Part shown: piece by piece, positions 1 to 8,691 of the stretch
How the letters are laid out: every line of letters begins with the position of its first letter
How positions within the stretch are numbered: position 1 is the first letter of the stretch
Virus record (IMG/VR): IMGVR_UViG_3300028840_002428
Coordinates: 1-22,289 of that record
Source: a virus
DNA: 22,289 bases
Reading direction: 5' to 3' (one strand)
Notes under the pieces: model-generated
Told to the model about the DNA's origin: nothing
The model's input: only the letters and a program-made list of their open reading frames with translations
Databases searched by the model: none
Translations under genes and position numbers: made by a program

Positions 1-2217
1 TATGCCAACGTCCTTCGCCACGTAGATGTCGCCGTGGTCAAAGATGCGCATCCGCTCTTGTTCGGTTCCCGAACCAACATTGCACGTGTAGAATATTAGC
101 TCTCCCGATGTGTTATCCGGCGCGCCCCAAATGGCATTGCTTTCCCCGACAATCTTCGCGCCCACGCCCTCGTCGTCATCCGTCCCCGCAAAGTAGATTG
201 TACCTAAGGTTTCTCCATTCCCAATAAACGCATCGATGCGTGACAGCCCCAGCTCGCCGCCACTAGAAACCCCGATGTCCAAATCATATTGCGGCGTATT
301 GTCCTGGATGCCCATATTGCCAGCGAAATATGCGCCGCCATTGCTGTTGATCGTCGCCACGTATGCGGGCGTCGAATTCATAACAACAAAAGACCGCGCG
401 CCTGCGGCATCTGATAACTTTACCGCTGGATCGCCGCCCTTCGATTCGATCAACAAGCCGTTTGTATCGTCGTAGATATACGCCCCCGTCGCGCCGCCGA
501 TCTCGATTCCCTTCGCCTGTGTCACCGCCGCCGTCAAATCAACGCCGTTGTCAATATCCACGTTGCCATCGAATTGCGCGTTGCCATCGCTGTCTGTACT
601 TGCAACGGTCGCGTCGGCGCTATCCAATACGCGGATTTCATTGGTTCCGTCAGCGTTGTTGAGCTTGAGATTAATCCACGAGCCGTAGAGCGTGGGCGTC
701 GAGGAAGAATCATCCACCATAAGCCCCGTGCTCGACTCGTACAGGTCCGCGCCGCCGCCGATTTGGAGACTGCTCGCCTTCGCCGTTGCATTCGGAGTCT
801 GAATCTGGTCTCCACTGAAGGTGAACATCGCGTTTGCTGCCGCATTTTCGATGTTATCATCGCCGCCACCCACGCCCAAACGAATAGAACCCAACACATC
901 CAGCTCTTGCCCCGGAGACGCGATACCAATCCCCACGTCGCCCCGGAAATATGCGTTGCCGTCGCTGTCAATGGTCGCTTCTGTTTGCGGCGTGCCCGCA
1001 TTATCCGTGATGCGAAATTCTTTCGCGCCCGACGCATCGCCAAGCTGCACAATGACTTCGCCGTCGGAATCGACCGTGAGCGTATCGTCTTGAAATGCCA
1101 ACGGAACATAGCTGCTTGTCCCGGTATCATACACATACACACGCCAATCGCCTTCGGCGTCCTGGCGAATGCGGAAGTGCTCATCGCCATCGCCCGCGAT
1201 GTCCAACAAATCGGAGCCTGCGGAACCCGAGATGCCTAGCGCGGTAATGTCAAGTCCGCCATCGGAATCAATGGCCGCGACTTTGTTATCGCCGCCGTCT
1301 AGCACCTGCATTTCGTTCGATCCTGCTTGATCGCCAAGCTTGATTTGCACATCCAGGCCAGTGATGTTCGGCGTGCCGAGTGAATTATCCACTAATAGCC
1401 CCGTGCCCGATTCATGCAGAGACGCCCCTCCACCAATTTCCAACGCAGTAGCCGCGCCGGTAGCATTCGGGAGTTGCAACAATCCGCCATTGAACGTTAT
1501 CATAGCGGTGCCCGCACTGTTTTCAATGCTATTGTTCGAGCTGCCGTCGCCCAACCGCACGCTGCCATTTACATCCAACGCGGCGCCAGGCGTGCCTTCT
1601 TTGACTCCAACGTTGGAAGCAAAATACGCTTGGCCGTCGGAGTCTATGTCAACGACAGTGGAACCGCCCGAGTCTTTGAGTATCCATTTATAGGTTCCTC
1701 CTTGGTCCCCAAGCTTTACAACAACATCGTCGCCCCAAATTTCTGGCGTTGCCCCGCTATCATTCCAGACAATTCCCGTGCTTGGATTGTATAGTTCTCC
1801 CGTGCCAACCCCAAACGTCAACCCTTGGTTGCTCGCCGTCGCATTCGGCAAATTGACTTGCGCTCCAGGGATGTAGATCAACGCGGTTCCAGCCGCATTC
1901 TTGATGTTCGCGTCGGTCAACCCATCTCCTATAACCACGCTTCCAAAGACATCCAGTGTGTCTGTTGGCGATGCTAGTTTGATTCCGACGCGGGAATTGG
2001 CTTCATCCACATATAACGTGTCCCCCGCATTCAACGTGCCGGTGAAATCGAACTTTATCCCGTTCGAGGAATAAAAAACAAGTCCATCCGTCACATGTGT
2101 ATCCATGTAATGCGTGAGGTCATCGACATTCACGCGCGGCGCTATGGTTTGTAGCGTCGCCCCATGCGCCATGGGCGCAATAGCCAGTATGATCAGCGCT
2201 ACAAGTAACCGTCTCAT
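1..2217 (-). CDS. Modular tail fibre with signal peptide (partial, runs off left edge)
   Basis: The reading frame is open from the ATG at 2217 to the first base, giving 739 codons without a stop, so the C-terminus lies outside the window. Residues 1-19 form a typical Sec signal peptide: two arginines, a hydrophobic core (LLVALIILAIA) and a likely cleavage after AHG. The rest is low-charge, Gly/Asp/Asn-rich beta-repeat sequence with motifs of the type VGIGxASPGxxLDVxGSxRLG and DSDGNAYF. These are common in fibres that end in an intramolecular chaperone (Peptidase S74 type). Three modules of about 125 residues repeat at 77-202, 203-327 and 428-552. The start has a good ribosome binding site (GAGGAAAGG, 8 bases upstream) and overlaps the preceding stop as ATGA. 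The inferred role is a host-recognition fibre, but a signal peptide is unusual for that. A host-type surface protein captured into the operon is an alternative. Confidence 0.8.
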   Translation of the reverse strand, partial: MRRLLVALIILAIAPMAHGATLQTIAPRVNVDDLTHYMDTHVTDGLVFYSSNGIKFDFTGTLNAGDTLYVDEANSRVGIKLASPTDTLDVFGSVVIGDGLTDANIKNAAGTALIYIPGAQVNLPNATASNQGLTFGVGTGELYNPSTGIVWNDSGATPEIWGDDVVVKLGDQGGTYKWILKDSGGSTVVDIDSDGQAYFASNVGVKEGTPGAALDVNGSVRLGDGSSNNSIENSAGTAMITFNGGLLQLPNATGAATALEIGGGASLHESGTGLLVDNSLGTPNITGLDVQIKLGDQAGSNEMQVLDGGDNKVAAIDSDGGLDITALGISGSAGSDLLDIAGDGDEHFRIRQDAEGDWRVYVYDTGTSSYVPLAFQDDTLTVDSDGEVIVQLGDASGAKEFRITDNAGTPQTEATIDSDGNAYFRGDVGIGIASPGQELDVLGSIRLGVGGGDDNIENAAANAMFTFSGDQIQTPNATAKASSLQIGGGADLYESSTGLMVDDSSSTPTLYGSWINLKLNNADGTNEIRVLDSADATVASTDSDGNAQFDGNVDIDNGVDLTAAVTQAKGIEIGGATGAYIYDDTNGLLIESKGGDPAVKLSDAAGARSFVVMNSTPAYVATINSNGGAYFAGNMGIQDNTPQYDLDIGVSSGGELGLSRIDAFIGNGETLGTIYFAGTDDDEGVGAKIVGESNAIWGAPDNTSGELIFYTCNVGSGTEQERMRIFDHGDIYVAKDVGI
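562..936 (-). repeat. Fibre module 3 of 3
   Basis: This module encodes fibre residues 428-552. It repeats the landmarks of module 2: ELDVLGSIRLG, NIENAAANAMFTF, IQTPNATA, QIGGGADLYESSTGLMVDD, LKLNNADGTNEIRVLD and TDSDGNAQFDGN. It is separated from module 2 by about 100 residues. That spacer holds a short extra LGDASGAKEFRI...DSDGNAYFRGD element. Confidence 0.75.
1237..1611 (-). repeat. Fibre module 2 of 3
   Basis: This module encodes fibre residues 203-327. The landmarks in order are ALDVNGSVRLGDG, SIENSAGTAMITF, LQLPNATG, EIGGGASLHESGTGLLVD, IKLGDQAGSNEMQVLD and AIDSDGGLDIT. It directly abuts module 1. Modules 2 and 3 are the more similar pair. Confidence 0.75.
1612..1989 (-). repeat. Fibre module 1 of 3
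   Basis: This module encodes fibre residues 77-202. It opens with VGIKLASPTDTLDVFGSV, then has NLPNATAS, a TGIVWNDS element and a DIDSDGQAYFASN close. It matches the next module and the one at 562-936 in motif order. It is the most diverged copy, because its middle lacks the IGGGA-LxES element. Confidence 0.7.
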
Positions 2218-2540
2218 TTTAGCTGCCTTTCCTCTTCAGGCCGGAGCCCAAAAAAACTGGATTCTTGCGCATATATGCGCAACCAGAAAAGAAACGATGG
2301 CGCATCAAGACCAGACATCGCTTGCGCCTCATCCAGACGATCCAACACATCATGAAAGCGCCGCTTTTCACTCTCTTTGATTGCGCTGTCAATGTCACGC
2401 GATACGCGAACAAAAGCACCCAGCAGACGCCCACGCACCTTCGGCCCTTTTGCGCGCTGTTCGAATGTAGCATAGTCGAAAGCTTCTTTCCCTTTAAAGA
2501 TGCTTATTTGTGCGGTCTGTGCTTTTCTCGCGTGCATCAT
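2214..2540 (-). CDS. Small soluble protein of unknown function before the fibre
   Basis: This 108-residue protein is not recognised. It is charged and looks alpha-helical, with no signal peptide or membrane segment. The N-terminus has a short QISIFKGKEAFDY stretch. Residues of about 35-85 are rich in Arg, Lys, Asp and Glu with heptad-like spacing, and could be a helix pair. It starts 6 bases after the stop of the giant tail-tip gene, with GAGG just upstream of two consecutive ATGs at 2540 and 2537. It ends in an ATGA overlap with the fibre gene. Tight coupling to the fibre suggests an assembly, attachment or chaperone role, but that is inference from position only. Confidence 0.7.
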   Translation of the reverse strand: MMHARKAQTAQISIFKGKEAFDYATFEQRAKGPKVRGRLLGAFVRVSRDIDSAIKESEKRRFHDVLDRLDEAQAMSGLDAPSFLFWLRIYAQESSFFGLRPEEERQLK

Positions 2541-2546
2541 GTAACC

Positions 2547-5500
2547 TCACTTGAAATGTGGCAAGTTGCCAAGTGGCCCCGCCCCCGCCATCGGCGTGGC
2601 GCTTGTGGCCGTAAATTGCACGGTCATCGGGTCATAGACAGTCACGTCTGGATTTGTCAAGTAAAAATGCGGAATCTTGCAAAGCAACGGAAATACTTTT
2701 TGGTTGTCCTGCCACGGATACGAATTGCATGGCGTCGTTGAAATTGGCTCAATGACCTGATTGAGCCCTGCGTTTGATGTTGCCAGCGGGCTAATTACCA
2801 CAAGCGCGAAATGCAGGTAGCCACGTTTGCGATATGTCATGTAGGCATTGGCAATGTTTGTCACATCGCAGCTTTGGCGCGTTGCCGCAGGGTCTCCCGT
2901 GTAGTATGCGCGCACAGTTAAGGACACCCCGAGCCAATCAAAATCGCCATTAGGCTTCACTCCAACTAATGCCAACTTGACGCTTGGAATCGCCGGATTG
3001 CTTACGAGGTCATAGGTCCCCGCCGCGCCGTACACGTCGCCAATGGTATCGCCGCTTTCAAGCACGAAGTTTTCCGCGTCCGGGCATGCGCCGACGGCGG
3101 GCGTGTAAAACCCGTCGTATTGCGTGTTGTACTTCCAACGGAACTTGTGGTCCCATGGCTCGGGGTCAGTAGTATGAAACTCATTCCAATGCTTGATCTC
3201 TCCCATTGGGAATTCCGCGTAATATTCCCACGCGACGTAGCGCTCCCATGTGCCGATTGTAACCAATACATCCATGTAGGCCGCTGCAATGGTAACGCCA
3301 TCCGGCAATCTATCCAGCAGCGGAAACCGTATTGCCGAGGCGCTCGCCTTGTAAGACACATCATATGTCGCGCCATAAATGATTACCGCCGTATTGTCGA
3401 GGTCTACAGTCACCGGCGTAGCCACGTCCACATTGAGCTCTAGCGCGAAGCCGTTCGCAGCTGCTAGCGCGAAATTTGCATACCATGAATAGATTTCCCC
3501 GTTGCCAACAAACCAATCATCATTGGCATCATACCACGGATCTATGACATAACCCTCGCCCAAAAAATACCAGTAGTACGGAAACCATGTGCCCCATTTC
3601 GCATAGCCAAACGTTGCGCCCAATGGGCCAAACTCGATTCCGCCGTAGAATGGAAACGTGGGACATTCACCGCCAGGGCCAGGCGGTAGTCGTTGATCAT
3701 CTGGATCGTTCCAGACCCATGGCTTGCCAAGTGGGTCCGTTGACAATCCGGCGGCGGCCCACGTGTACAAATTGCCGCTGTACAAAGCCGCAATGCTGGT
3801 TGTCCGGCCTTTTGCTGCGATAGCGTCCGCCACGAGTTGCTGAGGCGGATCGGGCAGAGAGTCGGTCCAATCCATCCGCGTGCTGGGCGCGCTGAAATAT
3901 GATAGCATTTGATAACGAATGGCCTGCACGGTAACAATATCGCCCGATGTGTACACCTCCGATGTCGTGGTGTCAATTGCCGTCATGGCTCGCAATGTGT
4001 CGTTGATGTCTCGCGCGGAAACAAAGGCCGCTTGCGATAGCCGCCCTTGGGGAGCATCGACGCGAAAACAAATCTCGTCTTCTGCGAACAACGCTTGCGC
4101 TGTCGCCAACTTTACCGCATACAATCCCAGCGTGAAATCAATCTCATCAATGTCGGCGGAACTTATCGCTTGCCAGTTGTCTACATATTTCCGCGTCCAG
4201 AAAAAATTTGGGTCGCCTTGCTCGGGGCCGAATGTTTGCGTACCGTTGGCAACGGCAAAACGCGAGCCTGCCACAACCGTTCCCGCCGCGATCAAAGCGG
4301 CAAGCGTGCCGCTGGGGTCAGCGACTTCCAGCACGTCGGCTTTGCTGCCCCAATTCTTTTCGTTGTAGGGTCGCGAACCACACGGCGCAATGTGATCGTC
4401 ATAGAACGTGTCATCGGCAGCGCCTTTGTGCGGCCCGTTGTCCTGCCAGGATAGTTGCGCCCCCGCGCATCCGTTGGCCTTGGTAATAATCCAAGCCGGA
4501 ACCTCTTGGCCTGGGTCGCCGCCGATGGGCCACGTCGTAAGCCAGACGGGGTTTGTTGGATGCAGGAATGCCATAACATAGCCTTCCCGCGCCCCCTTGG
4601 CCGGTCCTTGCGCATTAACAAGCGTGGCGTTTTCGTAGCCAAGGGGGTTCCGATTCCGCGCCCACTCGGGCGCGCCAACAACGTTATATCCGCCGTACCA
4701 ATTGCTTACAACAATCGTTGGCCCATAGGCCGGGTCCACCCAGAAGTATTGTCCCCAATGAACGCCTAGATAACACTCGATTCGATACCCGCCCGTGATT
4801 GGCGTGAAGCTGCGAACATACCCGGTAGACCAGGCGACGAGGTTGTCCGTCCGATGCGGATGAGGCAAGATGCGGACCATTGCGCCATAGTAGGCTAACG
4901 GGTCCGCCGGTGTTGTACGTGTAAGATCTTGCCGCCATGTATTGTATTCGACCGCCCCGTGCGTTCGCACTTGCAACTCGCCGTCCGACGCGGCAATCGC
5001 GGGAATCAAAATCTGTTCACTTGTGTCGTTGCCTTGGTTCAGTCGGCAATATCGCGCAAGGGCAAGGTCGCCAGTAATAGGTTGACTGCCATCGCGCGAA
5101 GCGCCCCAACAATTAATGAATGGCCAACTTCGCCACTCACCATATGGGTCGCTATCATTATCAAGCACTGCGTTATCGCGTTGATTTTTTCTGCCTGCAC
5201 ACCATCCTTCCCACGCCAGCTTCGCTGGCAATGTCCCATAGGACGGCGTGCCTGTGTTCGGCGTTGTCCATGTCGGCGTTTCTGTTAGGTCATGCGCAAC
5301 GCCCTGATGGAATTCCTCCTCGACAACATCCCAAAAGCCGAAGTTGCCGCAGCCTTGCGGCTGGAATTGCGGCGTGTATTGTGGCGTATAGGCAAGCTCA
5401 AGCGCGGGCGTCAGGAAACCCGTGATGCTGGGATGCCCCACGCGTTGCCATTTCCAGTTACGTATGGAGTTATCGCCCGCGAAGATTTGCGCGAATGCGC

Positions 5501-8294
5501 CAGGAATTCCTATCCACATTTGTTGCAGGATATACCAGGCATATGCAGGGTAGAGATAATCGGTCAATGGCACGGGCTCAAAATACTGGCAACCATTCAC
5601 CAAGTAACATTGAGCGCCAAAGTTGCTTAACCCTTGTGGCGTGCTTGACTCGTTGCGCTTGGCACAATACCACCTGTAACCCCGACCATCGGGACCCGTA
5701 TAGCCGTAGACCCCGCCATAGTCGGGGCGACAATAGACGCATCGCCGTGATTCGAGCCGACATGCTCGGGGGTTGTAGGCCCCGAAGGCAACTTCGTAAA
5801 AGTAGTTGATCTCGAAAGCGGACACGTTGACTCTAAGGTCTTCATATCCCGCGACGCCATTAACTGTCGAGCCCAAGTAGACTGTTGATTCACACGACTC
5901 ATGGTCTTGATCTCCTAAATCATGGGTCACAAATAAGCGTCGATTCGTTACAAGCCCCGCGCCCGGAGCGCCAGGGTCCGTGACAGTCAAACTTAGCGTG
6001 TTAGAGTCCTGACAGAGATTCCCCGCGCGGTCAACCATGCCGCCCGCCGGGATCTGTATTGTATAAGCTCCCGTTGCAAGACAAGGCACATCGAACTCAA
6101 AAACAACGTCCGTGCCTATGATGTTCACCGGGTCCACCGCGCCGCCGTTGATGCTGATGGCCGAAGCAATCACACCTGCGACGGGCCTGTCAAACGTCGC
6201 CACAACGTGCGCGAGCGATCCGGTCCAAATTGTAGGGGCGTCCGTCGTCAATGTCGCCGTGGGACCGTCGCCCAAATACTCGACACTCAGCGTATTGCTT
6301 GCCGTGTTGAGGAGCACACCCGGCCACGTTCCATCAATGCCGACATCCCAGCCCACGGGCGCGCCCGGCCCAGGTCCCAGATATGCGTGATAGCACAGGT
6401 CCGCCGGCAACTGGCATGTAATCATTCCCGAGGTTGCGCCCCCGATCAGGCTTGGCGTGAGGTCGAACGTGTAATGATCGGACGCCACTTGCACCCAGTT
6501 GCTCAGGGTAGCGTTTACAATGTAGAGTTCCGAGGATAACAACCCGCCCACGCCGCCATTGTGAAACTTTAGCACGCACGGAATCGGCCCGCTGTTCACT
6601 GTGCTCGCCCCGGTCGTATATAAGACCGGGTCCGGTTGGTACCAACGATTCAAACCATTGTCAAGGTATGACGCGCCCGTGGTCCAATTGTGAGCAAGCG
6701 TGTTCGATACCGCGTTGTCATTGCCAGCTTCGTCCTTGCAGACAGTCGCCGCGACTTGCACGGACGGACTAGCGCCTTTGACCACGAGCACAAACGTATA
6801 TTTTGATCCGTCGCCCCCGAAAGCCTCAATCTCAGCATCCGCATTCGGCGTGATGTCTGCCTCGCTGAAACCATATACCGGCTTCGGCGTAGTCCCGTCC
6901 GCTTCGAAAAACTCCACCATAACATCAATGGCTTTGTTGGTCGTATTCGTCGCTTCACTTGAGGTCAGATCGCAATCCGGAGCGTCGGTGTTGTACTCCA
7001 ATTTAATCCGCGTTGCATGCGTCGGCTGCCCGCCCGTCTCATTCGCCGCCCCATAGGGCAATTCAATCGTGACATCTTGCGGGCTTGTGCTAGGATTGTT
7101 GACCGTGAAGTGGAGCCGGTAGTGGTCATCCGCTCCACCAACGCGCGTGAGTGATGTTTTGGTGATATTGGTCACACTGAAATCCGACATCCCCAGGCCG
7201 GTCACATCCTCCTTGAATTGTATGTCGATTGTGTTAGGCGTTGTGTTGAACGTGATCCGCTGCGCGCCTGCCGATGAAAATACCATGCAACAACGCCGCG
7301 GCTCAGCGGTCTCACTGGAACAGTCCACATCCACCCAATTACCATTGATCAGAGCCCGTACCCAGAAAGACTTTTGGCCGGCGTCATTGACGAAATAGTG
7401 AGAGACGGCGCAATCGTCGCCGTTGTCATCCTTGAGGCGGAACGCGCCGCTAGACCATTGCGCCGACCGCGAGTCATACACAACTGACTTGCGGACGCCA
7501 TAGAAAAATGATGGATACTCAATAGGATACCAGTCTTGCGGGAAGTTGTATTCCCGGCCAATCCAAATTTGCCGTGTTACTGGGTTCGAATCGCGCGACG
7601 TATTGAAGGCGTCTCCGACATCCTTATCAAGGGTTAGGGTTAGAGTAGATGGGCGAGCAGGAGAAAGCCCCTCTTGGATACCAGAGATCGCCACAATGTG
7701 ACTGTGCATACCCAACGCACAGTTATTACCCAAAAGTGCCACGTAATCCTGAACCTGTATCGGCGTTGCACCGTGGATATAGCCGCGCGGGTCATGGCCT
7801 TGGCCAACTGCCGTATTGATTACAATTTGGTTTCCGGTTGCGGAGATGACGGTATAGTAAGTGCCATCCTGGAAGTTCGGCTTTTTTGTTCCGTCCCATC
7901 CCATGCCACCGTAGAGCGTGGATTGAAACGCCCCGTTGAAAATGACTGACCACCATCCGTTGGTCCACTTTTCCAATGACCACAAGAATAGCTGCATCAT
8001 CAGTAATTGATGGTCGAGATCTTTCGCGCTCTGCGATGCGGTGAACGGATTCGCGCCGACATACTTCCCGCCCTTTGTGTTCGCTAGCGCCCATCCCTTT
8101 TTCGATTCGTGATTGGTGGTTTGCGCCAAGTGACAGTCCTGGCAGTTGGTTATAGGACACCAAACAATCGAGCCGCCCGACATGCTCGGGGCGCAATACG
8201 GGAACCCCGAGATATATGGGGCAGCTGCCCAGTATCCACCAGGGGCGTCCGAATGCACAAAATGATCAAGCTCGTGTCCCATGTTAGCAGGCAT
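2547..8294 (-). CDS. Giant tail-tip/receptor-binding candidate with Ig-like domains, 1915 aa
   Basis: This is the largest gene in the window and it occupies the slot after the hub where central fibre or tip proteins normally lie. There is no signal peptide. Residues 1-340 are unrecognised and include CQDCH at 51-55. Three bacterial Ig-like domains are visible at about 345-440, 441-537 and 678-772, recognisable from strand patterns such as IDIQFKEDVTG, FSEADITPNAD and VVATFDRPVAGV. From about 780 onward the sequence is exceptionally rich in Trp, Tyr, Pro and Gly. It includes a Cys cluster at 845, 852, 855 and 877. About 35-40 cysteines are spread over the protein. The start overlaps the preceding gene by 11 bases, and an alternative ATG lies at 8282. 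The inferred role is receptor binding or a cell-surface-interacting tip. No enzymatic motif was recognised, and the long C-terminal region matches no family I know. Confidence 0.72.
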   Translation of the reverse strand: MPANMGHELDHFVHSDAPGGYWAAAPYISGFPYCAPSMSGGSIVWCPITNCQDCHLAQTTNHESKKGWALANTKGGKYVGANPFTASQSAKDLDHQLLMMQLFLWSLEKWTNGWWSVIFNGAFQSTLYGGMGWDGTKKPNFQDGTYYTVISATGNQIVINTAVGQGHDPRGYIHGATPIQVQDYVALLGNNCALGMHSHIVAISGIQEGLSPARPSTLTLTLDKDVGDAFNTSRDSNPVTRQIWIGREYNFPQDWYPIEYPSFFYGVRKSVVYDSRSAQWSSGAFRLKDDNGDDCAVSHYFVNDAGQKSFWVRALINGNWVDVDCSSETAEPRRCCMVFSSAGAQRITFNTTPNTIDIQFKEDVTGLGMSDFSVTNITKTSLTRVGGADDHYRLHFTVNNPSTSPQDVTIELPYGAANETGGQPTHATRIKLEYNTDAPDCDLTSSEATNTTNKAIDVMVEFFEADGTTPKPVYGFSEADITPNADAEIEAFGGDGSKYTFVLVVKGASPSVQVAATVCKDEAGNDNAVSNTLAHNWTTGASYLDNGLNRWYQPDPVLYTTGASTVNSGPIPCVLKFHNGGVGGLLSSELYIVNATLSNWVQVASDHYTFDLTPSLIGGATSGMITCQLPADLCYHAYLGPGPGAPVGWDVGIDGTWPGVLLNTASNTLSVEYLGDGPTATLTTDAPTIWTGSLAHVVATFDRPVAGVIASAISINGGAVDPVNIIGTDVVFEFDVPCLATGAYTIQIPAGGMVDRAGNLCQDSNTLSLTVTDPGAPGAGLVTNRRLFVTHDLGDQDHESCESTVYLGSTVNGVAGYEDLRVNVSAFEINYFYEVAFGAYNPRACRLESRRCVYCRPDYGGVYGYTGPDGRGYRWYCAKRNESSTPQGLSNFGAQCYLVNGCQYFEPVPLTDYLYPAYAWYILQQMWIGIPGAFAQIFAGDNSIRNWKWQRVGHPSITGFLTPALELAYTPQYTPQFQPQGCGNFGFWDVVEEEFHQGVAHDLTETPTWTTPNTGTPSYGTLPAKLAWEGWCAGRKNQRDNAVLDNDSDPYGEWRSWPFINCWGASRDGSQPITGDLALARYCRLNQGNDTSEQILIPAIAASDGELQVRTHGAVEYNTWRQDLTRTTPADPLAYYGAMVRILPHPHRTDNLVAWSTGYVRSFTPITGGYRIECYLGVHWGQYFWVDPAYGPTIVVSNWYGGYNVVGAPEWARNRNPLGYENATLVNAQGPAKGAREGYVMAFLHPTNPVWLTTWPIGGDPGQEVPAWIITKANGCAGAQLSWQDNGPHKGAADDTFYDDHIAPCGSRPYNEKNWGSKADVLEVADPSGTLAALIAAGTVVAGSRFAVANGTQTFGPEQGDPNFFWTRKYVDNWQAISSADIDEIDFTLGLYAVKLATAQALFAEDEICFRVDAPQGRLSQAAFVSARDINDTLRAMTAIDTTTSEVYTSGDIVTVQAIRYQMLSYFSAPSTRMDWTDSLPDPPQQLVADAIAAKGRTTSIAALYSGNLYTWAAAGLSTDPLGKPWVWNDPDDQRLPPGPGGECPTFPFYGGIEFGPLGATFGYAKWGTWFPYYWYFLGEGYVIDPWYDANDDWFVGNGEIYSWYANFALAAANGFALELNVDVATPVTVDLDNTAVIIYGATYDVSYKASASAIRFPLLDRLPDGVTIAAAYMDVLVTIGTWERYVAWEYYAEFPMGEIKHWNEFHTTDPEPWDHKFRWKYNTQYDGFYTPAVGACPDAENFVLESGDTIGDVYGAAGTYDLVSNPAIPSVKLALVGVKPNGDFDWLGVSLTVRAYYTGDPAATRQSCDVTNIANAYMTYRKRGYLHFALVVISPLATSNAGLNQVIEPISTTPCNSYPWQDNQKVFPLLCKIPHFYLTNPDVTVYDPMTVQFTATSATPMAGAGPLGNLPHFK

Positions 8295-8691
8295 TCATCC
8301 AGGCGTAGATATACAGCGGGCAGCAATCCCACTTGTCAGTTGCAAGGGCCGCGCCTCCGCAAATGATCGCCGGGCCAGAATCATCGGGAACGAAGACAAG
8401 CACTTTGTCGCCCACCGAAAAGCCTGGCAAGCTGTCATCCTCCATCAACGCGTTGACAACGTCAAGGCCGGTATCCGCCTTGTTCCAGCCTGCGCTCAGC
8501 TGGACGGTAAAGCGCTTGATCCCGTTTGGGTCCGGGGTTTGCACGGTGGAGACTTCGCCGAAATACATTCCGCCCGCGCCCGGTCCTGGCGACGGGGCAG
8601 GACGGCGACCGATGCGCACGGAGGTGAGGTCGCGCCCGTCCGCGCTTGCCCGCGTCAATGATCTTGCATTCGCAAGTGTATCGTGTGGCAT
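8284..8691 (-). CDS. Small tail-tip protein, OB-fold spike candidate
   Basis: This 135-residue protein has a flexible N-terminus with Pro/Gly repeats (residues of about 30-40), then a beta-strand-rich core. The core reads YFGEVSTVQTP, RFTVQLSAGW, then GFSVGDKVLVFVPDD and PAIICGGA. A strand pattern ending in GDKVLV-type sequence next to a hub gene resembles the OB-fold proteins that cap or connect hubs (gp5/gpV/gp45 types), but the match is by eye and weak. Four cysteines lie in the last 30 residues, two adjacent. The start overlaps the hub stop as TGATG and the end overlaps the giant gene, so the three genes are probably translationally coupled. Confidence 0.65.
   Translation of the reverse strand: MPHDTLANARSLTRASADGRDLTSVRIGRRPAPSPGPGAGGMYFGEVSTVQTPDPNGIKRFTVQLSAGWNKADTGLDVVNALMEDDSLPGFSVGDKVLVFVPDDSGPAIICGGAALATDKWDCCPLYIYAWMNAC

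Noticed and set aside
534-1190. Minus-strand reading frame of 218 codons
   Set aside because: It is a shifted-frame shadow of the fibre gene on the same strand; its Arg/Ser-rich composition is typical of frameshifted Gly/Asp repeats.
574-1239. Plus-strand reading frame of 221 codons
   Set aside because: It lies opposite the fibre repeats and is Arg/Ala-rich antisense sequence with no ribosome binding site. The minus-strand fibre frame is continuous across it.
3542-3976. Minus-strand frame of 144 codons inside the giant gene
   Set aside because: It is a shifted frame within a well-formed 1915-residue gene and has no own ribosome binding site.
8130-8144. Cytochrome c call from CQDCH
   Set aside because: A single CxxCH in a protein with no signal peptide and no other cytochrome feature is not enough; kept only as an observation.
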